Below are positions 21,253 through 34,600 of a stretch of DNA of 64,000 nt, piece by piece. Origin of the DNA: Tetrapyrgos nigripes (lineage: Eukaryota; Basidiomycota; Agaricomycetes; Agaricales; Campanellaceae); assembly GCA_013368315.1 (NCBI GenBank), contig JAACJM010000069.1, forward strand, positions 290,185-354,184, read 5' to 3'. Every line of letters begins with the position of its first letter. Positions within the stretch are counted from its first letter, which is position 1. The notes beneath the pieces are model-generated. The model was given only the letters and a program-made list of their open reading frames with translations. It was not told where the DNA came from and searched no databases. The translations under genes and the position numbers were made by a program.

Positions 21253-23845
21253 TCATATCTCTTCAGGCTGATCCACCATACTGACCAGCAACGGCAAAGA
21301 AGGACGTTCCTTTTCACCTTCAACAAAAGGAGCTGTAATACCACTCATATGCCAAATGATCTTGTCTTTGGTAGGAGCGAATTTGAAAGAGGATACCAGC
21401 ATAGATAAGACGGCCTCTGTAATATGAGAAATAGCCAGAGTCAGCAAAGCTACTTGTACTCGGCCGATTGATCAAGACACGCACTCATTTCTAGCTGAGA
21501 GAATTTGAAGCCGCTATGAAAGGAGAAGAAGAAAAACCGGTGTTAGGATGGGCTCGCAGAGTCAGAGCTGGCGAAATGACTTACATGCATGAACGCACTC
21601 CTGCGCTGAACGTCATCCTGAATAGAACAGAGAAGGAACAGAGAAGAAATCAGCGGCATGTTTCTCGTTTCCGTATTTCGTACTAGCAGTTGTTAGAACG
21701 TACAGATGGGAGTAGACACCTGGAATATGAGCATCAACGAGCTCATCGGGTAAAGGTGATAACCAACGTTCGGGTTTCCATTCTAGAGCGTCTGGGCCCC
21801 ATAAATCCGGATTGCGGTTAGAGTTGACGAATGAAACCGTGACGCTGGTACCCTTTGGAATGTTCAGTTCAGTAATCTTGCTCCCGTCTCGGCCTACGAC
21901 AGGCTTGGAAAGAGGTAAAACTGCATCTTCGTTGGCACTGGATGAATGCCAAAAAGAGGCAATGTGAGCTCCAACGTCACTAGCAGGACGAACCGCTTAC
22001 GTTCTACTGAGGCTTGGCACGGGAGGGTAACTGGAAAGATGAAATCAGCGCTTGAACATTCCTGGAGGGGAAAGATACTCACAGACGCAAAGTCTCTCTA
22101 CATACAGCATCCAAGTAGGGAAGTTCTACCAACATGTCGTAAGAAAGCTCTCCACCGGACGCACGAGCCTCGACAAGTTCTTTCCGTAACTTATCTTGCA
22201 CCTCGGGATGAGTGGAAAGAAGTTGCAATGTACGAGAGAGTGCACTCGAAGTTGTATCCATAGCCGCAAAGATAAGTGTCGACATCTGAGTAAGAATATA
22301 AGTGACCGTACGAGAATGAGGTATAATAAAAGAAACAACGCATACCTGTGCGATCACTTCCTTTTCATCCAGTTGGTCCTCGCTCGCGTTCAGATTACCT
22401 TTCACTGTTAGGGAGATGATTAGCAATCAACGAACGCTGGAGAATGGTGACTACCCACTCAAGATACTGATGATATCCTTGCCACGCCCAATCTGACTCT
22501 TTACGGCGTCGTCTCCTTCTGATATGGCCTTCTTCTTACTCTCATAAATTTCTTCAGACAAAGCCCACATGTAATCAACCATATCCCTAACTTCATGAAG
22601 CGGTTTGGAAGGTATGATGTTAACCAAGAATCTAAGGAAGCCAGGTGGTCCGAATCTCTGAGACATTTGTATGATATGAAATCGGAGAGTAGGCAAGCGA
22701 TTGAAAGTAGGACTGCAGAATGGAAAGTTTTCAGCAAAGACTTTCGTAGGATGCAGATTCATGCGTACATGAGATTCTTGATCGTCCTGGAATACTTGTG
22801 TTCGGATGCATCGTTAGTCATAGGGTCGAAAGAGTACCCTAAACCCGACTGTCCGATGAGTTCGAGCGCTGTACGAGTCACCCAAGTCAACATGTCGATC
22901 TGTGGATAAAGTCATGGTCAATGGGGTTGCGACGACACAGGCTCCATTACAGACCTTTTGTGGACCGTTTTGCAGCTTTTCGTGCAGTCCGCTTTGTAAC
23001 TTTGGCAGGTTGTTAATACAGCACCAAAATACAACAATCACGAGTTGAGTACCTTATCCACGACATCGTAGAAAACAAGCACTGGAAACCATTCAACGAA
23101 GTATTAATATGGAATGAGCAGAGCTTCACGCACACATTTCTCGCATATGTGCAATGGAAAATACGGGATTGAGGGCTTTCTTTTGCCTCCTATGGTGGCC
23201 ACCTGGAGATCAGTGTTATTGGTTGTTCAGAAGCAATGTATTAGACGTATCTGAAATCTCACCGGAAACAGCGAGTAGACCATCTCCAAACAAGACATGA
23301 GCAAATCTTTCTTACATTTCAGTAAAGGCCTCGATCTGTAAGGACTATCCCTCACCTCAGACCCAATAATCGTTCAAAATTCGACTGATCCTGTATCGTA
23401 TTGCAAATCAAGTTCTTTCTGCCCGGGCTTCGGTAAGGACTGCGTACCTTGACGAACACATGATGCAGGACCTTGGGGTCGAATGTGTACACCTGTTCCT
23501 CGCCAAACTTTCCACGCAGACGAACGACGGGACCATCTAAGAATAAAATTCAGATTCAACTTTCCCCGTTGCTCCTTGAAAGGACTAGCATTCAACCATG
23601 AGCTTCTGGTGAAAATCCCAAGCTTTGATGGGGTGGAAGAGGTACTTGAGATGACCTTGCATAACCTATGTCAACGTGGACAGCTAGACTGGATTGGTTT
23701 GAACGATTGGCACACCTGTAAAGAACGCAGCCCCTCCTGGACCAGGAAGGTTCCCCAGATTGGAGCGTCGAGGTCTACGCCTGCTCAACCATATCGTGAT
23801 GAAAATGAATAGGATGGTGAGGAGTTGAGAAGTAGAAGATATCAT
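21253..23845 (-). CDS. Cytochrome P450 monooxygenase, copy 1
   Basis: Minus-strand gene with about a dozen short introns. The start at 23845 gives an N-terminal membrane anchor (LLTILFIFITIWL) followed by basic residues and a proline-rich hinge (NLGNLPGPGG). The I-helix reads FAAMDTTSSAL, the K-helix ETLRL followed after an intron by YPPVPSL, the PERF-like region WKPERWLSP, and the heme ligand motif is FSAGVRSCIG, assembled across an intron near 21593. The stop is at 21253. P450s of this sort are ER-bound haem monooxygenases needing NADPH-P450 reductase. I cannot assign a CYP family or substrate. It lies head-to-tail with the related gene at 24.5-27.1 kb. The N-terminal third is duplicated at 44.06-44.71 kb. 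Confidence 0.85.
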
Positions 23846-26800
23846 GTCGACGAGGTTTCTGCGGAAGGTAACTGGAGTTCCAAATCGAGGACTCTTCTTT
23901 ATATCGACATCGGAAGCCGTGAAAGTAGTCTCAAGATTGTCGGTTAGTCAAGAAGCCGACTCGGACTTCGTTCTCATGATCATCAACTGGAGGTCCTGTG
24001 AGCGTGACGATTGTGCGATGTACATATGACAGGTCAAATGCTGTTATATAGAGTCACAAAGCTGGCCTTGACACGAAGGAGAGCTACCCGAAAAGCTCTG
24101 CAAGAGCTGCTAAATGGAGGAGGTTAATAAGTTGGTAATAAGGGCGGGAATTTTTTCGCTTTTCCAAGGAAGAACGGGTACAGCCACTATGCTCAGTTTG
24201 GAACCAGGAAAGTAATGGTCAATTTCATCACTTCCCGAGCTCACTGTCGAATATCATATATACTGAATAGGATGATAAGGTATATTTCTGCATACAGACA
24301 TCGTACAGATGTCTACGTCTACTCCAGGCTTGTCAAATCCGAGCCTGAGATCATAGTTGGGCCAGGACGCATTGAAAGATGGAATAAAACAAAACAAACA
24401 TAATGTATGAAATGCGAAGAGATCACAAACGAGAGGAGGAGAGGAGGAGGAATACCAGAATGAATGTTTATAGCCCGTTTCAATTCTCTTTAGACTGTTT
24501 CACCATACTGACGACCAACGGCAAGCAAGTTCGCTCCTTATTACCTTCAACAAAAGGCACGGATATACCAGCCATATGCCAAACAATCTTGTCTTTGGTA
24601 GGAGCAAATTTGAAAGACGATACTAGCATAGACAAGACGGCTTCTGCAATAATAAGTAGTCAGAATTAGTAAAGTCATCTCAATCGTCCAAGACATTGAA
24701 ATACGGACTCATCTCTAGCTGGGAGAATTTGAAGCCACTGCGCGGGAAAGTCAGAAAAAGGGATCTCGCAGCTTCGTCTAGACGACTCACATGCACGAAC
24801 GCGCTCCTGCGCTGAACGTCATCCTAAACAAAACAGAGAAGAAGTCAGCGGCATGTTCCTCGTTTCCGTATTTAGTAATTGTCAGGACATACAAATGAGA
24901 GTACACCCCCGGGATATGAGCATCAACGACTTCCTTGGGCAAGGGCGACAACCATCGTTCAGGCTTCCATTCAAGGGCGTCTGGCCCCCATATCTCTGGG
25001 TTGCGATTGGAATTGATGAATGACATCAAGACACTTGTACCCTTTGGAATATACACCTCGGTAATCTTGTTCCCGTCTCGGCCTATGATTGGCTTGGAAA
25101 GTGGCAAGACTGCGTCTTCGTTGGCACTGCGACGGAGAAAAGAAGTGAGAATAATCCAAAACGGTAGAACAGAGAAAAGATGACGCAAAAAGACGTCGAC
25201 TTACATTCTACCAAGATTTGCCACAGGAGGATAACTGGAAAGATGAAATCAGCGGCTGAAGATCGTCTCAAAAGGGAGCGATACTCACAGACGCAAAGTC
25301 TCTCTACATACGGCATCCAAGTAGGGAAGCTCAACCAACGTATCGTAAGAAAGCTCTCCACCGAAGGGACGAGCCTCAACCAATTCTTCGCGTAACTTAT
25401 CTTGTACCTCGGGATGAGTAGAAAGAAGTTGTAATATACGAGAGAGCGCGTTCGAGGTCGTGTCCATAGCGGCAAAGATGAGGGTCGACATCTGAGCAAG
25501 AATGTAAGCGAGTACTATAACAAGGTATAAAAAAAGACACAACGCATACCTGTGCGATCAGTTCCTTTTCATCAAGTTGGTCCTCATCCGTATTCAAGTT
25601 GCCTTTCACTATGATGAGAATTATTAGCAATTCAACGCTGGAAAATGGTGAGAAGTCGACGCACTCAAGATACTGATAATATCCTTGCCACGTCCAATCT
25701 GATTCTGTACCGCCTCGTCCCCTTCTGCCAATGCTTTCTTCTTACTCTGATATATCTCTTCAGACAAAGCCCACATGTAGTCACACATATCCCTGACTTG
25801 GTGAAGCGTTTTTGAAGGAGTTATATTGACCAAAAACCTCCGGAAGCCGGGCGGTCCAAAGTACCGAGCGATACGCATAATGTAGAATCGAAGAACAGGC
25901 AAGCGGCCGAAAGTTGGACTGAAAGATGAAGGATTTTAGGGAGACATTCGTCGCAGAGCAAGAAAAAGCATACATGAGATTTTTTATCATCTTGGAGTAA
26001 GTGTGCTCAGTAGCGTCGTTGGTCATTGGGTCGAAAGAGTAACCCAGGCCTGATTGACCGATGAGTTCAAGCGCAGTACGAGACATCCACGCCATCATGT
26101 CGACCTGTCGACTAAGGGTAAGTCACAGAACGACAGCCCGAATTGTATCACAGACCTCTTGTGGACCGTTGCTGACTTTTTCGCCTAATCCACCTTGGAG
26201 CTTTTGAGCTTCCATCAGCATTTAGAGAACAGACAGCAATTTAAACTCAATTTCACCTTGTTCACGACGTCATAGAAGACGGTCACTGCAAATAATTAGG
26301 CGGATGAGCAGAGCAGGATGAGGAGATTTCACGTACACATTTCTCGCATATGAGCAATAGAGAATACCGGGTTCAGAGCTTTCTTTTGCTTGCGATGATG
26401 ATCGCCTGAAAATAGCAAGACTGAATGACGAACAAGATCATCATTTAGAGTACCAGAGAACTCACCAGATACAGAAAGCATGCCATCCCCGAACAATATT
26501 TGGGCCATTCTTCAACCTCACTCAGAAATGCCTGAACAGATTGCAGTTATAATTTTCTACTCACGAGAGACCCAGCCTTTCAAACTTTGGTTGATCCTGT
26601 AACGTATACAAATTAGACCCCTTTTGCACAAACTTCAAAATCAAACCGTAACGAGTTTACCTTCACCAAAACATGATGCAAGACCTTGGGATCATATGTA
26701 TACAGTAGATCTTCACCCAACTTTCCATTTACACGAACAACGGGGCCATCTATATGCAATCATCTAGAATGAGATTCGGTTTACAGCGCGTGTTTTGGAA

Positions 26801-27320
26801 GACTGACATTCATTCATGAGTTTTTGATGAAAATCCCAAGCTTTGACAGGATTGAAAAGGTACTTGAGGTGGCCTTTGCATAACAGCCAATGTTAAGCGC
26901 AGACGAGATGGAATTGAACGATCAGCACACCTGTAAAGAATCCAGCACCCGGTGGACTAGGAAGGTTGCCCAAATTAGAACGTCGACGTCCATGCTTGCT
27001 GAACCATATCGTCACAAAGGCGACCACGAAGATAGCGACAAGTTGCGGAGTAGGAGTTATCATTGCTTTGGAGATGTGGATAGTACAAGAGGGGGTACTC
27101 CTGAGAGCTCATTTTATATCGACGTCAGACAGGAAACTTTGTGTCAAGATTCACGCACCGACGGACGATGTCAAGATTCTTGATGAGTAAAAGAACCGAC
27201 GGGGTCTCTCGATATACATCAATCTAGGCAGTCGAAGGACGTGTCATATGGAAAGGCTGAATTGAATATATATCTATCTTTAGTCGAGGTTGAGCGCTAC
27301 TAGCGGCTTTGACTTGTTCA
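23191..27320. repeat. Segmental duplication, copy 1
   Basis: This 4.1-kb block recurs in the same orientation at 44057-48445 with only scattered base and small indel differences. It covers the N-terminal part of P450 copy 1 and all of P450 copy 2. The match starts at TATGGTGGCC and ends after GACTTGTTCA. Confidence 0.92.
24480..27063 (-). CDS. Cytochrome P450 monooxygenase, copy 2
   Basis: Paralogue of the neighbouring P450. The start at 27063 (MITPTPQLVAIF) aligns with the start of copy 1 and provides the membrane anchor. An ATG further upstream (near 27114) is out of frame in this copy. Key motifs are FAAMDTTSNAL (I-helix), ETLRL then YPPVANL, WKPERWLSPLP, and FSAGARSCIG formed by joining exons across the intron near 24785. 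The C-terminus ends SMVKQSKEN with the stop at 24480. Introns are 50-90 bp; the in-frame stop near 26893 falls within one. No inactivating change was found on inspection. A near-identical copy lies at 45.6-48.2 kb. Substrate unknown. Confidence 0.85.
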
Positions 27321-27725
27321 GAATTTGCAACGACGACTCGTGACGGACACCATGCTGTAATATGACATGCATAAAGAGGAAGGATGAGAAGAAATGGCTC
27401 ACAATGCACAGGACTAGTCTATGTACATAGAGCCGATGATTACGCCAATCTTCGGTGTTGCTCTGACGCCTATTTTACCGGGCCAATGCCATCCACACTC
27501 TTATGCATACACTCACTCGCAACAAGACAAAATAGAAGAGAATATGATACAGTTAGATTTGGCGCCTTTTCTACCTAACTATGGTATGCAAAGTAAGTAG
27601 TAATTACAACGGTAGCGAACGTAAAGATATCTACAAAAAACACGATGTGACCAGAGCAAACGAAGAAACAGCAAGAAAATACAAGGTTTTTTTTTTTAGC
27701 CTTCTACCACACAAGGCATCATGAT
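27321..27725. other. Intergenic region, P450 promoter side to HSP90 3' end
   Basis: About 400 bp without a gene. It contains the pre-insertion sequence at 27318-27350 that reappears inverted at 50536-50568. Confidence 0.6.
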
Positions 27726-30207
27726 CTAGTCAATCTCCTCCATGGCAGAGGTTGAGGCAGCTTCTGAAGGAGCAGGAGCCTCAGTGATGGCCGGTGCATC
27801 TTCCTCCTCTTCGTCGACGTCGAGACCGAGGGAGATCATACGGTGTATACGCTTAGCGAATGAAGAGGGCTCGTCAAGGGTGAAACCGGAGGTGAGGAGA
27901 GCTGTTGAAGAGGTCAGTCAAATGAAGAACCGTGGGAGAAAGAAAACTTACCAGTCTCGAACAAGAGGTAGGTGAGGTCACGGACAGACTTGTCAGCCTT
28001 GTCCTCAGCAACCTTGCGCTTAAGCTCCTTGACGATGGGGTTGCGAGGGTTAAGCTCGAGGGTCTTCTTTGATGCCATGTAAGACGACATCGAAGAGTCA
28101 CGCAGAGCTTGTGCCTTCATGATACGCTCCTAACAAACCGAAGGAAAGGTAATCAGAATATGAACCAAAGAACTAAACGCAACGAACAACGTACCATGTT
28201 GGAAGACCAACCGAACTGACCAGTGACAAGGACGCAAGGCGAGTCAGTGATGCGGTTGGAGACGACAACCTTCTCAACCTTGTCTCCGAGAGCCTCCTTG
28301 ACGACTGTGCAGAGTTCCTTGAACTCGGCCTCCTCAGCCTCACGAGCCTTCTTCTCATCCTCCGTCTCCTCGAGCTCGAGACCCTCCTTTGAGACACAGA
28401 TGAGCTTCTTGCCGTCGAACTCCTTGAGTTGGGTGATGGCGTACTCGTCGATGGGGTCAACGAGAAGGAGAACTTCGAAGCCCTTCTTCTTGAGTACCTC
28501 GAGGAAGGGTGAGTCGCGGACGGCAGCAAGAGACTCGCCGGTCAAGTAGTAGATCGACTTTTGGATTTCGGGCATGCGAGTGATGTAGTCTAACAACGAT
28601 GCGTCAACGGTGAATCAATAATAAGAATAAAGGATACGTACCCTTGAGGGAGGTCTGCTCGTCGGTGGACTTCGTCGAGTAGAAGCGCAAGAACTCGGCC
28701 AACTTGCTTCGGTTCTGAGCATCCTCGTGGATACCAAGCTTGAGGTTCTTGCCGAAGCCCTCGTAGAATTTGGCAAAGTTGTCCTTGTCCTCTGCGATCT
28801 CGGAGAACACGTCCATACATTTCTTGACGATGTTCTTGCGAATGACCTTCAGAATCTTGTTCTGCTGGAGGGTCTCACGAGAGATATTAAGAGGAAGATC
28901 CTCAGAGTCGACGATACCCTTAACGAAGTTGAGGTACTCGGGAATCAAGTCCTCACAGTCGTCCATGATGAAGACGCGGCGGACGTATAGCTTGATGTTG
29001 TTACGCTTCTTCTTGGACTCGAAGAGGTCGAAGGGAGCACTAAGAAAGGAGTCAGATCGAAAGAAGGTCAATAAAGGCGGTAAACTTACCGTTTAGGAAT
29101 GAACAGGATAGCCTTGAACTCGAGCTGACCCTCAACGGAGAAATGCTTGACGGCCAAGTGATCCTCCCAGTCGTTGGTCAAGCTCTTGTAGAAGGCAGCG
29201 TATTCCTCCTGGGTAATGTCGTTGGGGTTACGCGTCCAGATGGGCTTCGTCTTGTTCAACTCCTCGGTGGATTTCTCAACCTCCTTGATCTTCTTTGTCT
29301 TCTTATCCTTGGGCTTGTCATCTTCATCCTCAACCTCTTCAATCTTGGGCTTCTCCTCGTCGTCTTCTTTGACTTCTTCCTCATCTTCAACCTCCTACAA
29401 GAGTATGATGAGTAATTGCTGGGGGGGCAAAATTGAACAACAACGGTGCTTACCTTCTCGACCTCCTTGGTGACGACGAGTTGGATGGGGTAGGAGATGA
29501 ACTCGGAGTGCTTCTTGACGATGTCCTTGATCTTCTTCTCCTCGAGGTATTCGAGTTGATCTTCCTTCAAGTGAAGACGGATCTCGGTACCACGGCCAAG
29601 AGCAGGGTTGACAGTGTCTTGGGTGATAGTGAAGGTACCGCCAGCTGCTGATTCCCAGATGTACTGCTCGTCATCATTGTGCTTGGAAACGACTTGGACG
29701 CGCTCAGCTACGAGATATGCAGAGTAGAAACCGACACCGAATTGACCAATCATGGAGATGTCAGCGCCGGAGCTCAAAGCCTCCATGAAGCCCTAGACCC
29801 GTGGTCAGAAAGAAAAGCAAAGTAGAAAAAACAGAAACGTACTTTTGTGCCGGATTTGGCGATGGTACCAAGGTTGTTGACCATGTCGGCCTTGGTCATA
29901 CCAACACCAGTGTCACGTATTGTCAGCACCTTGTTCTCCTTGTCAGGGGTGATGCGGATGTACAACTCCTTCTCAGAGTCGAGGGCAGAAGGGTCGGTGA
30001 GAGAAGCATAACGGATTTTGTCGAGGGCATCAGAACCGTTGGAAATCAATTCACGAAGGAAGATCTCCTTGTTCGAGTAGAAGGTGTCTATAAACGAGAC
30101 ATGTTAGATGCTTCAAGTGAAGGACGATGAAGAAAGAGCTAACTGATGATGAGGTCCAGTAGCTGGGAGATTTCTGCTTGGAAGCCAAAAGTCTCAGCTT
30201 GTGCCAT
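27726..30207 (-). CDS. hsp90: Cytosolic heat shock protein HSP90
   Basis: Eight exons: 30207-30144, 30087-29843, 29792-29454, 29394-29090, 29039-28642, 28589-28195, 28129-27952 and 27901-27726. They sum to 700 codons, so 699 residues, the usual size. The N-terminal ATPase domain has [26 protein letters not shown] and [14 protein letters not shown] charged linker rich in Glu, Asp and Lys follows, then the middle domain ([30 protein letters not shown]) and the C-terminal dimerisation domain. The protein ends in MEEID, close to the MEEVD tail that binds TPR co-chaperones, which marks the cytosolic form. It is an ATP-dependent chaperone for kinases and transcription factors. Several heat-shock elements lie upstream. 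Confidence 0.97.
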
Positions 30208-30365
30208 GATTTTGAGCTGTGAATAGTGTTAGTATAGGCCAGTAAGGAACAGATAAGAGGATGACTGACTGATGGAGAGCGATGGATAGATGAATGAGAG
30301 GGAGGAAAAGTGAATTGATAGAGATGGCATGCTAGCCCTTAAATAGCTATAAGAAATTTTACAGC

Positions 30366-30378
30366 ACTTCCAGAAGGA
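30366..30378. promoter_or_regulatory. Partial heat-shock element
   Basis: TTCcaGAAgg at 30368-30375 gives two correctly spaced units, about 165 bp upstream of the HSP90 start. Confidence 0.5.
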
Positions 30379-30409
30379 TCGATATCGTCGCCTTGAAAGG
30401 CAACGAAAA

Positions 30410-30422
30410 GAACTTTCTCGAA
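30410..30422. promoter_or_regulatory. Heat-shock element (three perfect units)
   Basis: GAActTTCtcGAA matches the nGAAnnTTCnnGAAn consensus bound by Hsf1 trimers, about 205 bp upstream of the HSP90 ATG. Its position between HSP90 and the divergent VOC gene could serve both. Confidence 0.75.
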
Positions 30423-30523
30423 CTATCCAAAAAGAGACGTCCACACATCCGGTAGGTCTTTCTCACGTATTCCACTCGTGATCGCGTTTCGCTTGAGTCA
30501 AAGCGCTCGACGCGTCCCTTGTA

Positions 30524-30536
30524 GAAATTTCTCGAA
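30524..30536. promoter_or_regulatory. Heat-shock element (three perfect units)
   Basis: GAAatTTCtcGAA is a second perfect three-unit element, about 320 bp upstream of HSP90 and about 230 bp upstream of the divergent VOC gene. Confidence 0.75.
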
Positions 30537-30762
30537 TCTATGAGCTGCGCGTTCCTACTGTTGGCCATAGACTTTTTGACCTTTGGAAGATCAACGGCGA
30601 TTCAGATTTTCCAGACCAGATCCAGCGAGAAAGTTGCATTCACTTTCCTCGAGGAATCTGAATCGGCGGTCAAAGCTCAGACGCTCAAGTTCCTCTCTCA
30701 CGTAGATCCACTCTATTAGAATGCGGGGTCATGGTCTTCTTCCCCATCTTTAATCTTCCATC

Positions 30763-31441
30763 ATGCCCATAATCACCTCTGTCAACCACACTGGAATCAC
30801 CGTCGTAGACTTGGAGCGATCGGTTTCATTCTGGGGTAAGCATCCTTGCCAAGTATCGTTGTCCAGATTTACATGTACAGCCTGAGAGCTTATGCGGCAT
30901 GATCTATAAATCGTAGTAAACGTTATGGGCTGCAAAGTCATCGAACGCGCAAACCCCACAGGTCCAAAGGCAGGTGCCGTCACTGGTTTGAATGTGGACA
31001 CAGACCTTCAGATCGTGCGTCTCGAAGCACCTGGAGGTTACATGATTGAGTTTGTATACAGACACCGTTGCTGGCGACTTCTACGATTTATTAATTGTGC
31101 ATCTTCTTTTCTCTCTCTCTTTCTTTTCTTTCTCTCTCTGCGAGCACATAGACTCCTCCAATATACCCTACCCGAGAAACGAGAGCACTATAAACCAAGA
31201 CCATGCGATGTCGGCAATATCCATTTGGCGTTCACCGTGGATAATTTGGAGGAGACGAAGAAGGCGATGTTGGATGCTGGATGTGTTTGTTACGGCGAAG
31301 TTCACGAGTTTGGTTGCAGACTGGTATATTTGCATGACTTTGACGGCGTGTAAGTGCGCATATGTGGTTTGGAGACATTTTGTCAGCTTTTACCTTGCTT
31401 GCAGAACGTTGGAATTGCTGGAAATGCCACCCAAGGTCTAA
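30763..31441 (+). CDS. VOC/glyoxalase-fold metalloprotein
   Basis: Exons 30763-30835, 30917-31049, 31152-31349 and 31405-31441 total 147 codons including the stop. The second intron uses a GTTTGT donor; only that choice keeps phase and yields the expected MIELLQY strand. The two halves each give a beta-alpha-beta-beta-beta unit of the vicinal oxygen chelate fold. Candidate metal ligands are His in NHTGITV, Glu in MIELLQY, His in NIHLAFTV and Glu in TLELLEM, the usual H/E/H/E arrangement. Members include glyoxalase I, bleomycin-resistance proteins and extradiol dioxygenases; the substrate cannot be read from the sequence. It is divergent from HSP90 and shares its upstream region. Confidence 0.85.
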
Positions 31442-31628
31442 CTGAAAACCTTACTCCGATGTTCTTAGGCTAGGGCATTACTGCAGTTTGCGTTTGGCAG
31501 AGTTCAGATTGTTCAGAGGAGAAAGATTGTATATTACAGAAACCAAGATTACACCGAATCAGGTTACTTAGATATTTACTATGTACCAAATTATTTTGAA
31601 AGGCTATATGCTACCTATATAGATGAAA

Positions 31629-34600
31629 TCATGTCATTTTGCACCCTGTTATCCTGACTATTGAAAGAGGAAATAGAACACGAACATCAGCCTCAAACAC
31701 TACGCATCGGAATAGAGAATGAAGGGACGACGTACTGGTACCATCAGGCTCCCCTACACCAAACAACATCTCAGTCGGATGGAAAGCGAAAGACGTCCCT
31801 CGCGGTATAAAAGACGACAAGTGCCCGGGACGAACTGGAGGTATCGTATACCCAGTAGATAGATTGATTTTCGTCAGTGATCGATCGGTGAGTAGAGACC
31901 GTACAAAGAGTCTTTGTGACTTCCAACTTGTACTTGTTAAGGCGGATGTGCTACAAAAGAGATGGTGATTACGATAGACACCGGACAGACAAAGACTGCT
32001 GGCTTACCCAGCAAAGACTTCGGCGCTATTGTGTACATCGAAAGCAGATAGACCAGAGGGCATGAACTCCCAGGTCTGAACAGACCTTTGGGGATTACGG
32101 GTATCCCACAGCCGCACTTCTCCATCCAAACTAAACATGAAAGTCTTCATTCAGTAACAGCTGGGACTACCCAAGAAAGTGAGCCACTCACCTCGCCGTC
32201 AGGTACTGATAAGGAATAGTAGGATGCGGTCGAACATTTTGAATCCAAGCAGCATGCTCATAAAAAGTCTGGATAACAGAATCATTCTCTTCCTTCCTGC
32301 GGTCAAACACTTTTACAACACCATCCCCAAATCCTGCAACAAACGTTTGTGTTGATCCAGGATCTGAGACTATTGACGTGACGGGACAGTCAGAGTTTGT
32401 TTCCAGATCCTGTAGCGCGTTATTCCGTCAGTATCAGTATGCAGGCGGTGTGATGCCTAGAATTTGACTGACCAGATGCTGAATCTCAGTCTGTGCATCC
32501 CAGGCTTTGATCACTCGCGAATCGCCACCGACTAGTAAAATCCCTGATGACTGCTTCCAATCCATCACCAAACCAGCACCCCGTTGCATGGGAACCAGTT
32601 CATTCAGCCCACGGAACGCGCTGACCATTTGTACGGGTCCAGGATCCAAGGCGGGGTCATAATTTCGATACAGTCGCACGACACCGTCAGCTATGTTGAT
32701 GGTCAGCAAGTCAGGTAACAAATGGACTAGAAAGTGTGTTACCTGAACCAATAGTAATGATACCACCGACATCCTGATTGATAATCTCGACAGACGTTAT
32801 ACTAGTCCCTCTTGGATTGCCGTTACAGAAACTTCGTAATCTCCTACGGTGGGCCCAGTCCCAGACTCTGTCGAGTCCGTCAGCGCCGCAGAAGATTTGT
32901 GATAAAACTATTAAGCTCACGTTACGACATCAGTTTCGTTTGCAACTACCAGGTGCTGGTCGTATGAATGGAAAGTCAGTGTTAGAGGATTCGCTATGCC
33001 TTGCAGAGTAGCTACTGATCTATCCCAAGTCCTTTGAGCTAGTAGGAGGTCAGTCAGTGTACTACCAATAAAGATAAACAAGGAAGACATACACGCTATG
33101 TCAACCTGAGTTCTGACCTCAGACTCGACTTGCTCATTCCTTTGCTGTCTCCAGACTTGATAATCGTATTGGATACTTCCAGGCTCGTCTGCCTCCGTTT
33201 GCTACGCAAATTTATCAGTAAAAGAAGAAAAGGCCAGTCTTGAATCACAAACTCACTCGCATCTGCGGCTCAGTGAAGTACTCACAGCACCAATCAAAAA
33301 AGGTACTCTTCAAAGGTAACACGTCCCTAATACCCAACCCAGTGCCCATACCCAATATTACGCTACTAGACGAATCCACCGAAAAGGTGCTATTGCTAGG
33401 ACTCGGTGTAGAGTTTTGATGATGGTAACTGTGACTCCTCCGGGGTTTCCTTCGTAGTCTTAGACGTTCCATATCTTCTTCCATCAATGCTAGCATCACG
33501 TCAGAAGGGTAGAAGTCTGCAGATGCTTGTTGATATGTGGAGAAGGAGTCGGTTTGGGGAGTCAGAGGATGTAGGTACGGTGATGAGTACTGTGCTACGT
33601 TGAGGACTGGTGATGGCGGCCGAGACACGTTGGACGCTTCAGGGGCTTTTGATTGCTGATAGTTGTACAAGGAAGAAGTAGGTGAAGTCCGATGGTGTGA
33701 TTCGTCCATTGTAGGAAACGCAATATTTCCTGCGAGGTTTTTGAGGGTATTGGCAAAGGATGATGTGCGCTTCATAGTATTTGAGACGCTGCTGGTGATG
33801 GAGCTGGTCATCGTATCAGCGCGCGACAGACTTGGACGCAAAGAACCACTTGGAGAGGCTGGAGGAAGGAGAGGAGAAGACTGTAAAGAACTTCTCCTCG
33901 ACCTTGGGAAAGCGTTGTGGTTAGGGACCGACTTGTAGATAGGAGGTGCGGCTGGAGGAGCATTCAAAGAAGAGTTCTCCAGGCGCGTGAAGGCCGAGTC
34001 CAAAAGTAGAGCCATAATGTAGTCCACAATTGTCTGTGCATTTGTGGCGACTTCGTGATAGGGATCCACGGACAGATCCAACAACACCACGAATATCGTA
34101 TAGAAGGATGAAAGTAAGACGCGACTTTCCACCCTCAGCATGTGGTCATCACCAAAACTCTCCAACCACTCGGCCACTGCTTGGTTGCTGATATCCTCAA
34201 GTGAGAATGTGTGTCCACCACCTCGGCGGATCCTCTCTTCTTCCCAGTATAACCACGCACAGACCACAAAGTATCCCCTCCACTCCTTCACCAAGCAACT
34301 AATCAAAATGAGAAGTTCCTTTCTACACATGGGACTCGCATCATCCTTCACGACAAGGGTTGCACCAGTTACGACAGCTACCTCCATCTTGAAGTGTGTC
34401 CTCTCATCACGATCATACATAGCACCACTTCCTCCTCCTCCACGTTTATTAGGATCTGCCGAGCCACTTGCACCCATGAAGGTCCCGAGCGCAAATAACG
34501 CTGCACAGCGCACCTCCGCTGAATCGTCCGACAAAAGACTAGTCAGCTTGTCCTGGGTACCTCGATCCACGCCAGCCATCTTGCCCTGATCATACCCATC

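Noticed and set aside
26891..26893. TAA as an inactivating stop in P450 copy 2
   Set aside because: It falls inside an intron (GTGTGC donor, AAG acceptor) that is also predicted in copy 1; splicing joins FFTG to HLKYLF.
26890..27183. Plus-strand open frames in the P450 5' region, repeated at 48011
   Set aside because: They lie opposite P450 first exons and introns and recur only because the block is duplicated.
28173..28549. Open frames on both strands inside HSP90
   Set aside because: They result from the biased codon use of HSP90; the spliced 699-residue protein explains the region.
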